Below, piece by piece: positions 55,320-63,614 of a stretch of 64,000 nucleotides of DNA. The DNA comes from an uncultured Alphaproteobacteria bacterium. GTDB taxonomy: Bacteria > Pseudomonadota > Alphaproteobacteria > HIMB59 > GCA-002718135. A program made the translations under genes and the position numbers. The notes below the pieces were generated by a model. That model saw nothing but the letters and a program-made list of their open reading frames with translations, was not told where the DNA came from and did no database searches. Each line of letters opens with the position of its first letter. Position 1 is the stretch's first letter. The DNA is taken from assembly GCA_902570155.1 (NCBI GenBank), contig CACFXU010000005.1, positions 53,293 through 117,292 on the forward strand, given 5' to 3'.

Positions 55320-56474
55320 TTATCTGAATTTTAGATTTTTTCTTGTGAGTTCTTTTACGTTAGAAACACCCATTAATTTCATATCTCGTTCAATTTCATT
55401 GCGTAAATTAGATAAACTTTTTTCGACACCTTTTTGACCTCCTGCAGCCAAAGCGTACAAATACATTCTTCCACCAGAACAGGCTTTTGCACCAAGTGAC
55501 AGTGCTTTTAAAACATGAGTACCTCTTCTGATACCTCCTTCACAAATTACGTCTATTTTATCTCCAACAGCATCAACAATTTCAGCTAGTTGATCAAATG
55601 GTGATCTTGAGCCATCTAATTGTCTGCCTCCATGATTTGAAACCATTATAGCTGATGCACCTACATCTACAGCTTTTTTTGCATCGTCTACGGACATCAC
55701 ACCTTTAATAGCAAATTGACGGCCCCACTCTTTATTAATATTTTCCACATCTTTCCAACTCATAGAATTATCAAGCATTTTAGTGAAGTAATCTCCTATG
55801 GTTGTCATTACTGTTGTGCCCTCATTAATGTGATCCTTTAAATTACTTAATTCCCATTTTGGTTTTGTAAAATAATCGACTGCCCACTTTGGATGAAGCA
55901 TAAAACTTAAAACACTATTGAGTTTTAATTTCATTGGAATTGTAAAACCAGTATATAAATCTCGTTCACGGTTTCCTCCAACAGCAGTATCTACAGTCAC
56001 AGCCATTGCCTCAAAATTTGATTCCTTACATCTTTCTATAAGCGCTTTGTTTAGGCCTTTGTCTTTGTGAACATAGAGTTGAAATAATTTTGGTGTTTTG
56101 ACTAAATTAGATATTTCTTCAATACTAGCTGTGCCTAAAGAAGAAATTCCGAACATTGTTCCAAATTTTTCTGCAGCTTTTGCAACTCCAATCTCACCTT
56201 CATGATGAAACAATCTTTGAAGAGCGGTTGGTGCACAATATAATGGCATATCTAACTTTTGTCCCATTACAGTAGTTGACATATCAACTTTATTAACGCC
56301 GCTTAATACATTTGGAATCAAGTCACATTGCTCATATGCATCTGTATTTCTTTTATAAGTTATCTCATCATCAGCAGCACCATCAATGTAATGGAATATT
56401 GGACTAGGTAGTCTTTTTTTTGCTAAGTTTCTAAAATCTTTAACGTTATGACAATTATTGATATTGCCAAACAT
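55320..56474 (-). CDS. FMN-dependent alpha-hydroxyacid dehydrogenase (L-lactate dehydrogenase-like)
   Basis: 384-residue TIM-barrel flavoenzyme of the L-lactate dehydrogenase/glycolate oxidase family. It has FHYIDGAADDEITYKRN, LYCAPTALQRLFHHEGE, FQLYVHKDKG, and the active site IMVSNHGGRQLDGSRSP with the catalytic histidine and arginine. ICEGGIRRGTHVLKALSLGA, the phosphate-binding end of the barrel, follows. It starts at the stop base of the FAH-family hydrolase gene. The neighbouring SDR and hydrolase suggest its substrate is L-lactate released from a deoxy-sugar acid. Confidence 0.88.
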   Translation of the reverse strand: MFGNINNCHNVKDFRNLAKKRLPSPIFHYIDGAADDEITYKRNTDAYEQCDLIPNVLSGVNKVDMSTTVMGQKLDMPLYCAPTALQRLFHHEGEIGVAKAAEKFGTMFGISSLGTASIEEISNLVKTPKLFQLYVHKDKGLNKALIERCKESNFEAMAVTVDTAVGGNRERDLYTGFTIPMKLKLNSVLSFMLHPKWAVDYFTKPKWELSNLKDHINEGTTVMTTIGDYFTKMLDNSMSWKDVENINKEWGRQFAIKGVMSVDDAKKAVDVGASAIMVSNHGGRQLDGSRSPFDQLAEIVDAVGDKIDVICEGGIRRGTHVLKALSLGAKACSGGRMYLYALAAGGQKGVEKSLSNLRNEIERDMKLMGVSNVKELTRKNLKFR

Positions 56475-57322
56475 TAAGCCTGAATAGTTTTTTGAGTTTG
56501 TTCTCCCAGACCCTCAATACCAAGTTTCATAACATCACCTGCTTTTAAAAATACTTGTGGTTTCATTCCCATACCAACTCCTGGGGGTGTGCCTGTTGAG
56601 ATGATATCTCCAGGTTGTAATGACATAAATTGACTTAAATAACTAATTAAAAAGTTTACTCCGTAAACCATTGTGCTTGTTGATCCATCTTGCATTCTTT
56701 TACCATTTACATCAAGCCACATTTTTAAGTTTTGAGGATCTGGTACTTCATCAGTAGTAACCAAATATGGTCCAATTGGACCAAAAGTATCACAAGACTT
56801 TCCTTTAACCCATTGGCCAGAATGTTCTATTTGAAATTCTCTTTCGCTGAGATCATTGATGACACAGTATCCTGCTATGTGTGATTGTGATTCGCTCTCA
56901 GAAATATATTTTGCTTCTTTTCCAATAATAACACCAAGCTCAACTTCCCAGTCAGACTTTACTGATTTTTTTGGAATCTCAACATTATCGTTTGGTCCAA
57001 TAACTGCACTTGTTGCTTTTGCAAAAATAATTGGTTCAGGTGGAACTTTCTGACCTGTTTCTTCAGCATGATCAGAATAATTGAGGCCGATACAAATAAA
57101 TTTTCCAATACTTTCTTTACACACACAAGGTGCATATCCATCACTGTTTTCAACTAGAGGTAAAGATGTAGGATCAATTTTTTTTACTTCATTTAATTTA
57201 CTAATAGTTACATTTTTATTATCCCAATCCTTAACAAGAGATGATACGTCACGAATATTTCCTTCTTGGTCAAGTATTCCTGCCTTAACTTCATTTCCAA
57301 TTCTGTATCTTAAAGTTTTCAT
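56474..57322 (-). CDS. fumarylacetoacetate hydrolase-family protein (candidate 2,4-diketo-3-deoxy-sugar-acid hydrolase)
   Basis: 282-residue FAH-fold hydrolase started at the ATG at 57322, which overlaps the SDR stop as TAATG. Signature blocks are CIGLNYSDHAEETGQ, PIIFAKATSAVIGPND, SDWEVELGVIIGKEA with the metal-binding glutamates, and IISTGTPPGVGMGM. This family includes the hydrolases that split 2,4-diketo-3-deoxy-L-fuconate or -rhamnonate to pyruvate and L-lactate. The flanking SDR and L-lactate dehydrogenase-like genes fit that step well. An ureidoglycolate lyase-type or aromatic-pathway role is the alternative. Confidence 0.85.
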   Translation of the reverse strand: MKTLRYRIGNEVKAGILDQEGNIRDVSSLVKDWDNKNVTISKLNEVKKIDPTSLPLVENSDGYAPCVCKESIGKFICIGLNYSDHAEETGQKVPPEPIIFAKATSAVIGPNDNVEIPKKSVKSDWEVELGVIIGKEAKYISESESQSHIAGYCVINDLSEREFQIEHSGQWVKGKSCDTFGPIGPYLVTTDEVPDPQNLKMWLDVNGKRMQDGSTSTMVYGVNFLISYLSQFMSLQPGDIISTGTPPGVGMGMKPQVFLKAGDVMKLGIEGLGEQTQKTIQA

Positions 57323-58059
57323 TATAAAGTCCATCCTCCATCAATTAAGTTTAATGTTCCAGTAACAAAGTCTGATTCATCACTTGCTAAATAAGTTGCA
57401 AGCGATGCTATTTCCTCTGGTTGTGCTAATCTTCCCATAGCCTGTCTTGCTATAAAGTCTGATCTTGCTTTAACAGGATCGTCGGCCATATTAACTCTGC
57501 CTTCCCAGGATGGTGTTTCAACTGTTCCTGGTAAAATAGCATTGCAGCGGATACCATCTTTAACATGATCTATGGCAATCGCTTTTACAAAACCATTTAA
57601 AGCTGCTTTAGTTGTGCCATATATGAATCTATTTGGTGCTCCTTTAACATTTGAAGCAGCTGATGATACAATAACAATACTGCCTTTCTTCTGTTTCAAC
57701 ATTTTTGGGAGAAGATTATAAGTCATTAAATATGCAGAAAATACATTTACATTTATTGATCGTGAAAATTCATTTTCATCACAATCAAGAATTGTTCCAT
57801 GATGAACAAAACCTACTGCGTGAAATAAAACATCAATTTTATCTATGGAAGAACAGAAGGCATCTACATCATTTTTGTTTGTTGCATCCAATTTGATAGT
57901 TTGGATACTCTCGTTCTCATTTTTTAAATCATTTAGTTTATCTTCATTAATATCAGTTGCTAAAACATTAGCCCCCTCATCTGCAAATCTAAGAGCAGTT
58001 GCTCTTCCAATCCCTTGTGCAGCTGCAGTAACTATAATATTTTTTTTATCTAATCTCAT
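57322..58059 (-). CDS. SDR-family dehydrogenase (candidate 2-keto-3-deoxy-L-fuconate/rhamnonate dehydrogenase)
   Basis: 245-residue classical short-chain dehydrogenase. The nucleotide motif is TAAAQGIGRA at 11-20 and LATDIN follows, with an aspartate after strand 2 that favours NAD. The catalytic residues are S132/S133, Y147 and K151 in IYGTTKAAL, and the protein ends VTGTLNLIDGGWTL. The TAAAQGIGRA form is typical of the group holding 2-keto-3-deoxy-L-fuconate dehydrogenase and DHRS6-type hydroxybutyrate dehydrogenase. It is the first gene of the SDR-hydrolase-lactate dehydrogenase operon, which supports the former. Confidence 0.86.
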   Translation of the reverse strand: MRLDKKNIIVTAAAQGIGRATALRFADEGANVLATDINEDKLNDLKNENESIQTIKLDATNKNDVDAFCSSIDKIDVLFHAVGFVHHGTILDCDENEFSRSINVNVFSAYLMTYNLLPKMLKQKKGSIVIVSSAASNVKGAPNRFIYGTTKAALNGFVKAIAIDHVKDGIRCNAILPGTVETPSWEGRVNMADDPVKARSDFIARQAMGRLAQPEEIASLATYLASDESDFVTGTLNLIDGGWTL

Positions 58060-58195
58060 ATGTCAGAATGATATGTATTTTTTTAGCATTAACAGACTTT
58101 GTTTTGAATTCAATAAATAAAGAGGCCTATAATATTAGTCATTTATAAAATATATCAATTTTAAATTAATAAATAATAATTTATTAGATACTTAT
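58060..58195. promoter_or_regulatory. divergent promoter region between the SDR operon and galE
   Basis: 136 bases between divergent transcription units, extremely A/T rich and expected to hold promoters for both. No ribosome site stronger than short A/G runs precedes galE, and I see no convincing operator or hairpin. Confidence 0.5.
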
Positions 58196-59179
58196 ATGAA
58201 TTTTCTTTTAACGGGTGGTGCTGGATATATAGGAAGTCATGCCGCTCTCTCTCTTCTAGATGCTGGTCATAATGTTCATATTATTGATGATTTATCTACT
58301 GGAAACGAAAGTCTTATTCCTAAAAATGCTTTTTTTACAAAATGTAATATTAATGATGAAGAAGTAATTTCTGAACTTATAAAATCTAATAGCTTTGATT
58401 TATTAATGCACTTTGCCGGTTTTATTCAAGTTGAGGAATCTGTAAAATATCCGCAAAAATATTTTGATAATAATACTGAAAATGCAACTAAACTATTTGA
58501 AACTTGTAAAAATAATGGGTTAAATAAAATAGTATTTTCTTCAACAGCTGCCGCATATGGATCGGTAAGTGAAAATAGATTAATAGATGAAAATACAAAT
58601 TTAAATCCTCAAAATCCATATGCTGAATCTAAAATAAAAACAGAAAATTTTTTATTAGATAATAAAGATAGTTACAAATTTATAATATTGCGATACTTTA
58701 ACGTTGCTGGTGCTGATAGTAAATTAAGATCAGGGCAAATATCTAAAAGATCAACACATTTAATAAAAATTTTATCTGAGGTAGTTGTAGGTAAAAGAGA
58801 TCATATTAAAATATTTGGAAATGATTATGATACACCTGATGGAACTGCTATCAGAGACTATATTCATGTCTCTGATCTTGCTGATATCCACTTAGAAGTT
58901 GCAAAATATTTATTGGAAAATTCAGAATCTAATTTATTCAATTGTGGTTATGGAAATGGTTTTAGTGTTTTAGATGTTATAAATACAGCAAATAAAATTT
59001 CAGAAGATAAAATTGATTACAAATTTTCAAACAGAAGAGATGGGGATGTTGAACAATTAATTGCAGATACATCAAAAATATTAAATCATATTGATTGGAG
59101 GCCAAAATATAATGATCTAAGTAAAATTATAAATTCTTCAATTAAATGGGAAGAAAAAATTAATGAATCAAATACATAA
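58196..59179 (+). CDS. galE: UDP-glucose 4-epimerase
   Basis: Interconverts UDP-glucose and UDP-galactose. The 327-residue extended SDR has NAD motif LLTGGAGYIGSHAAL at 4-18, catalytic serine region VFSSTAAAYG at about 113-122 and Y142-x3-K146 in NPYAESK. RYFNVAGAD and IRDYIHVSDLADIH follow, all standard GalE blocks. It overlaps galT by 17 bases. The pair gives a partial Leloir pathway; galactokinase is not in the window. Confidence 0.93.
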   Translation: MNFLLTGGAGYIGSHAALSLLDAGHNVHIIDDLSTGNESLIPKNAFFTKCNINDEEVISELIKSNSFDLLMHFAGFIQVEESVKYPQKYFDNNTENATKLFETCKNNGLNKIVFSSTAAAYGSVSENRLIDENTNLNPQNPYAESKIKTENFLLDNKDSYKFIILRYFNVAGADSKLRSGQISKRSTHLIKILSEVVVGKRDHIKIFGNDYDTPDGTAIRDYIHVSDLADIHLEVAKYLLENSESNLFNCGYGNGFSVLDVINTANKISEDKIDYKFSNRRDGDVEQLIADTSKILNHIDWRPKYNDLSKIINSSIKWEEKINESNT

Positions 59180-60212
59180 AAGAATATTTATAAGAAATGA
59201 TAAAAAAGAACTTTATCTTTATGGTTATAAGGAACACAAAGAGTCCCCAAGCCAAGAACTTGAGATAACAGAAATTCCTAAACCTCATATGAGATGGAAC
59301 CCTTCAAGAGAAGAATGGGTTACCTACTCAGCAGGAAGAAAAGACAGAACTTCATTTCCACCAAAAGAATATTGCCCACTTTGTCCAGGAGTAAATTTAA
59401 ATTATCCAACAGAGATACCATTTTCAAACTTTGAAGTTGCAGTTTTTCCAAATCGTTGGGCTAGTTTTAATAGCAAAGGTGAAAATATATTTTTAGAAAA
59501 AGTTTTGAGCAAACCTTCAAAAGGAGAATGTGAAGTAGTTGTGTATTCACCGGAACATCTTGATACAATTTCTGAAATGCCTTTGGAGCGAATAGAATTA
59601 TTAACTAAAGTTTGGATTGATAGATATAAGGAGTTACAAAAGAAACCTGATGTTAAATATGTTCTACCTTTTGAAAATAGAGGTGAAGAATGTGGTGTTA
59701 CGCTTAATCATCCACATGGTCAAATTTATGCTTATCCTTTTATTCCTCCTGCTATTAAAAAAGAAATAAGAGCATTTAGAAAAGAGAACTTTTTAATTAA
59801 AATTATGAAGGAACTGGAGGAGAAATATTATGTATATCAAAATGATAATTTTATTGCTGCAGTACCTCCCTTTGCTAGATATGCCTATGAAGTATGGATA
59901 ATACCAAAAATTCAAATTGAAGGACCTTGGAAATTTAATGATACGCAAATTGAAGACTTTTCTAAATGTGTTCAACAGGTTGTGAAAGGGTATGATACTT
60001 TTCTAAATAAAAGATGCCCATATATAATGGGATTACATGCTTCTCCTGAATTAAATGATAATCAGTTTCATTTTCATGTTGAATTTTATCCACCTCTACG
60101 ACACGGAGATAAACCAAAGGTTTTAGCAGGCTCTGAGTCAATGGCTGGTGTTTTTATTATGGATGTATTGCCAGAAGATTCTGCTAAAGTATTAAGAAAA
60201 TTTATTTCATGA
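59163..60212 (+). CDS. galT: galactose-1-phosphate uridylyltransferase
   Basis: Transfers UMP between UDP-glucose and galactose 1-phosphate. The 349-residue protein has the active-site HPHGQ at 183-187 in VTLNHPHGQIYAYP, with the nucleophilic histidine. CPLC at 71-74 is a likely zinc ligand pair, and FPNRWASF, VVVYSPEH and QFHFHVEFYPPLR also match. It overlaps galE upstream and sufE downstream (four bases). Start at 59163 keeps the usual N-terminal length. Confidence 0.93.
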   Translation: MNQIHKRIFIRNDKKELYLYGYKEHKESPSQELEITEIPKPHMRWNPSREEWVTYSAGRKDRTSFPPKEYCPLCPGVNLNYPTEIPFSNFEVAVFPNRWASFNSKGENIFLEKVLSKPSKGECEVVVYSPEHLDTISEMPLERIELLTKVWIDRYKELQKKPDVKYVLPFENRGEECGVTLNHPHGQIYAYPFIPPAIKKEIRAFRKENFLIKIMKELEEKYYVYQNDNFIAAVPPFARYAYEVWIIPKIQIEGPWKFNDTQIEDFSKCVQQVVKGYDTFLNKRCPYIMGLHASPELNDNQFHFHVEFYPPLRHGDKPKVLAGSESMAGVFIMDVLPEDSAKVLRKFIS

Positions 60213-60622
60213 AAACAATAGAAGAAAAAATAAATTACTACAAAGAGAGTCTGGATCTATTCGATGACGGAATGGATAAGTATAAGTTTTTAATTGATCA
60301 GGCGAAAAATGCTAAAAATTTTCCAGAAGAATATAGAAATGACTCCTTTAAAGTTTCAGGATGTCAAGCGCAAGTTTGGCTTGTTCCTCAATTAAAAGGA
60401 AATAAACTTTCATTCTATTATGACTCAGATGCTTTTATATCAAAGGGCATGGTGACAATTCTATGTGATATTTATGGTGATAGGAGTCCATCTGAAATTA
60501 ATGAATCTGATTTTAAGATGCTAAATATTCTAGAGCTTGATACTCTTTTAACTCCAGGAAGAAGAAATGGTGTTTATTCAATGCTTGAAAAAATTAAAGA
60601 GTATGCAAATTCTTATGTATAA
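60209..60622 (+). CDS. SufE-family cysteine desulfurase activator
   Basis: 137-residue SufE-fold protein that accepts sulfur from a cysteine desulfurase for Fe-S cluster assembly. The sulfur-accepting cysteine is C52 in KVSGCQAQVWLVP, the family hallmark, and LDTLLTPGRRNGVYSMLEKIK near the end is also typical. It is translationally coupled to galT, which is probably positional rather than functional. No sufBCDS genes are in the window. Confidence 0.92.
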   Translation: MKTIEEKINYYKESLDLFDDGMDKYKFLIDQAKNAKNFPEEYRNDSFKVSGCQAQVWLVPQLKGNKLSFYYDSDAFISKGMVTILCDIYGDRSPSEINESDFKMLNILELDTLLTPGRRNGVYSMLEKIKEYANSYV

Positions 60623-60630
60623 AAAAGATA

Positions 60631-61233
60631 ATGTTTTATGAGCCAAAAAAGGGCAGTCCTTTTAAAATAGACCCATTTAAATCTCTTATTTTTCCTCGAC
60701 CTATTGGATGGATTTCTTCAATTAGTAAAAATGGGATAGCTAATTTAGCACCATATTCATATTTTAATGCTATAGCTGATGAACCTCCTCAAGTTATGTT
60801 TTGTTCAAATGGTAGTTCGACTCATGGAAAATATAAAGACTCATTATCAAATATTTTATCTACAAAAGAATTTGTAGTAAATTTTGCAACATCAAGTTCA
60901 CGAAATAAAATGAATATATCTTCAAGAGACTTTAAACCTGATGAAGATGAATTTTTTTTTTCAAATTTAAAAAAGAAAAAATCAAAACTTGTTAAAGCAC
61001 CCTCAGTAAAAATTAGCCCTGTAAATTTAGAATGTAAATTAGTAAAAACAATCAAATTAAAATCAAATTCAAAAAAAATCTCAACAATGATTGTTGGCGA
61101 AGTAATTGGAGTTTTCATAAATAATAAATTTATAAAGAATAATAGAGTAGATAGTGTTTCAATGCGATATATAGCAAGAATGGGTTATAGCGAATACACG
61201 ACTATTTCTTCTAAATTTAATCTTAAAAGATAA
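60631..61233 (+). CDS. flavin reductase-like FMN-binding protein
   Basis: 200-residue protein of the flavin reductase-like domain family (FMN-binding split barrel). FPRPIGWISSISKNGIANLAPYSYF and PPQVMFC are the expected FMN-binding start, and EFVVNFA follows. Basic residues are frequent in the middle. It lies eight bases after sufE and may be on the galE transcript. It could supply reduced flavin or be a redox enzyme on its own; no partner monooxygenase is visible nearby. Confidence 0.83.
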   Translation: MFYEPKKGSPFKIDPFKSLIFPRPIGWISSISKNGIANLAPYSYFNAIADEPPQVMFCSNGSSTHGKYKDSLSNILSTKEFVVNFATSSSRNKMNISSRDFKPDEDEFFFSNLKKKKSKLVKAPSVKISPVNLECKLVKTIKLKSNSKKISTMIVGEVIGVFINNKFIKNNRVDSVSMRYIARMGYSEYTTISSKFNLKR

Positions 61234-61304
61234 TTGCTATAAAAAGTTAATAGCTACTTTAAACTAATAGACTATTATGAATAATACTTAAATTTTTTAG
61301 TTAA

Positions 61305-62105
61305 TTAGTGAATTCTTCCTAATGAACGTAAAACAGGTCCATTGGGATTTTCATAATTTTCCCAGTTTTCAATTACCCAATTTTTATTATCTCCCCCTAT
61401 CTTGAAGGTTTGATCATAAGATTTATTTAATATTACTTCATCAAACCAATTCTCAAAGAAGGTTTTTTCAAAATAATATGTGTGAGGTATAACTACCGTT
61501 CCACTTTTTACACCGGCTTTATCATTTAATGCATTAGGAACCTCAAAAAAAAGTACTCCAGAAGGTTTTAAAATACGTTGAAATTCTTTTTTGTAATTTT
61601 CAATATTATCAACATGCTCTAGAGAATGGCTTCCATAAATTATATCCACACTTTGATCTTTTAGATCATTTAAATTTTGAAAGTAATGCCAATTCTCGTT
61701 ATAAAACTTAGGTATTTCATGAAAATCACAATTAATAATGTTTAATCCCTGCAACCATAAAAGATGGGATATTCCACAATGAGCAGCTCCGAAGTTAAGA
61801 AAATTTTTTTTTGGAATAATTTCTGCTGAAATATATTTTTTTAATAAACAATAATGAATAATATCACGAGAATTTACTCCATAAAATTTTTTTTTAGTTT
61901 TAGGATATACTTGCAAGTAATAATCATCTAAATTTTTTTTTGAAGGCATAGGATTTAAATAATGATATCCTTGACTACTTGACATGATTCTTGATTTTTT
62001 AAATAACTTGTTGTTGGTTTTTAATAAAAATTCTTCTGACTTTTTTAAATAAAAACCAAATAATCTTATAATTATAAAGTTAATTATTTTTACTACATAA
62101 TTCAT
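61305..62105 (-). CDS. SAM-dependent class I methyltransferase
   Basis: 266-residue methyltransferase of the type 11 group. The N-terminal 25 residues are hydrophobic and may attach it to the membrane. The SAM motif I is weak but readable as FLNFGAAHCGISHLLW, and DIIYGSHSLEHVDNIENY with ILKPSGVLFFEVPN are motifs II and III. The substrate is unknown; relatives often modify polysaccharides or lipids. It is monocistronic and converges with the flavin reductase gene over a 71-base gap. Confidence 0.8.
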   Translation of the reverse strand: MNYVVKIINFIIIRLFGFYLKKSEEFLLKTNNKLFKKSRIMSSSQGYHYLNPMPSKKNLDDYYLQVYPKTKKKFYGVNSRDIIHYCLLKKYISAEIIPKKNFLNFGAAHCGISHLLWLQGLNIINCDFHEIPKFYNENWHYFQNLNDLKDQSVDIIYGSHSLEHVDNIENYKKEFQRILKPSGVLFFEVPNALNDKAGVKSGTVVIPHTYYFEKTFFENWFDEVILNKSYDQTFKIGGDNKNWVIENWENYENPNGPVLRSLGRIH

Positions 62106-62297
62106 TAGTATAAAAATTTTTTTTTATTAAATTAATTATATTTAAAATAATAAATATTTGTTTTGTAAAAAATATTTAATTATAATAATAAATTTTGTTG
62201 AATAAGGAACATTTCTGCGACACTTTATTTATTCAATTAAATAAAATTACTAAATAGACTTCATTATAAAAACCAATTAAAAGTAAGGAAAAAATAT

Positions 62298-62382
62298 GGG
62301 AGTATGGCGGAACTGGTAGACGCGCCGGATTCAAAATCCGGTCACTTTGGTGGTGTGGGTTCGATTCCCTCTACTCCTACCA
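62298..62382 (+). tRNA. tRNA-Leu (anticodon CAA)
   Basis: 85-base tRNA gene with an encoded CCA. The acceptor stem GGGAGTA pairs with TACTCCT, with a G-U first pair. The D arm contains GGTAGACGCG, and the anticodon stem CCGGA/TCCGG encloses TTCAAAA with anticodon CAA. A long variable arm typical of leucine tRNA follows, then TTCGATT in the T loop. The T stem has one T-T mismatch (62356/62370). Its 3' half overlaps the C-terminal codons of the MFS gene on the other strand. Confidence 0.95.
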
Positions 62383-63538
62383 ATTTATCGTCACGCATTA
62401 TAAAAAACATTAGTAATGCAATTAAAAAAAATATTACACCCAAAGCATACATATTAAATGTTAAACCAAATGTTTCAGCTGAAATCCCAACAACGCCAGG
62501 TCCGAATATAGCTCCAACAAAAGCAATGCTTGATATATGAGAAATAGTAACTGGGATTGGATTTTGAGAAATTTTAACTGCTTGTCGAAATACTATAGGC
62601 ATGACGTTAGAAATTAACATTCCAAAAATTGTTATAGCGATAAAGATTATCAATATATTTTGAGAAAAAATACTTAATACTAATATTATTGAACCAATCA
62701 TTGCAAAAACTGGGCCTACAATTACTTCACCGAGTTTTGCGATTAGTTTTGAAGCAAAAAAATTACTTATTATTTCGCCTACATTAAAAAAAATTACAAT
62801 TGAACCGACTAAAAAAATTGGCGCAGAAAGATCAGTAACGAGCCATAAAGGTGACCATTGAATTATTATTCCCATAAATGCGATAATAAACATATTAATT
62901 GATGCAAACATGATAATTTTATAATTTGGAATTGAAAATCTTGGGTTTTTGTTAACAACATCATATTTCACATTCAATCCAAAAAAATACATTGTCAAAG
63001 TTGATATAAAAACAAACAAACCTACAATAAAAGTAGTATAGACAGGGTCAATTTCTAAACCTAGACATAAACTAGATATTCCTGCGCCAAGAAGAAAACC
63101 AAAATTAAAGGATGATTTAAATATTGGATTAAGGATTTTTTTTGTCTTCTCTTCTATTATCGCAACTTGTGTAAAAATATTTGGTGCTTGTATACCAATA
63201 GAAATACCCCACAACATAGATACAAAAATGAAAAAATTATAAGAAGAGAAGTAAAAAATAGAAAATGGAATAAATGCGTACAATAATCTCGCAATTATTA
63301 AACAATTTGTGCTTCCTATTTTTGGGAGTAAAAAACGGGTTGTAAGTTGATTTGTAATTACATTGCAAATACCAAAAGTAATAAATCCTATAGAAAATTC
63401 TGTTTTTGTCATATCAATCAAATCGAAAAGAATTGGTGTATTAACCATGAACATACTGAAGGTAAGTGTTGCAAAAAACCCTTGTGAAAAGGTTGCATAA
63501 AATGCGGTTTTTAATTCTTTAGTCTCTATATTTTCCAT
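62342..63538 (-). CDS. MFS transporter whose 3' end lies antisense in tRNA-Leu
   Basis: 398-residue major facilitator with about twelve hydrophobic segments and a short N-terminal tail. I can name no specific substrate. The reading frame runs without break into the tRNA gene. Its last residues, LVGVEGIEPTPPK, are the antisense translation of the tRNA 3' half and the TGA is at 62342-62344. A functional end at about MRDDK is likely, but no earlier stop is present. The start ATG at 63538 begins MENIETKELKTAFYATFSQ. Confidence 0.85.
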   Translation of the reverse strand: MENIETKELKTAFYATFSQGFFATLTFSMFMVNTPILFDLIDMTKTEFSIGFITFGICNVITNQLTTRFLLPKIGSTNCLIIARLLYAFIPFSIFYFSSYNFFIFVSMLWGISIGIQAPNIFTQVAIIEEKTKKILNPIFKSSFNFGFLLGAGISSLCLGLEIDPVYTTFIVGLFVFISTLTMYFFGLNVKYDVVNKNPRFSIPNYKIIMFASINMFIIAFMGIIIQWSPLWLVTDLSAPIFLVGSIVIFFNVGEIISNFFASKLIAKLGEVIVGPVFAMIGSIILVLSIFSQNILIIFIAITIFGMLISNVMPIVFRQAVKISQNPIPVTISHISSIAFVGAIFGPGVVGISAETFGLTFNMYALGVIFFLIALLMFFIMRDDKLVGVEGIEPTPPK

Positions 63539-63614
63539 TTAAGAAATATTTATGATAATTTAGATTTAAAATCATTAATAGTATAAATCAAAATTATTAA
63601 AAAAAATAAATTAA

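Noticed and set aside
18850..58059. Recent mobile genomic island
   Set aside because: No integrase, transposase, direct repeats or change in base composition was seen, and the only tRNA is 4 kb outside the block. Accessory content alone does not show mobility.
62304..62540. Plus-strand reading frame beginning MAELVDAPDSKSG over the tRNA
   Set aside because: This is the well-known spurious translation of a leucine tRNA gene; the frame then runs antisense to the MFS gene and shows no protein-like pattern.
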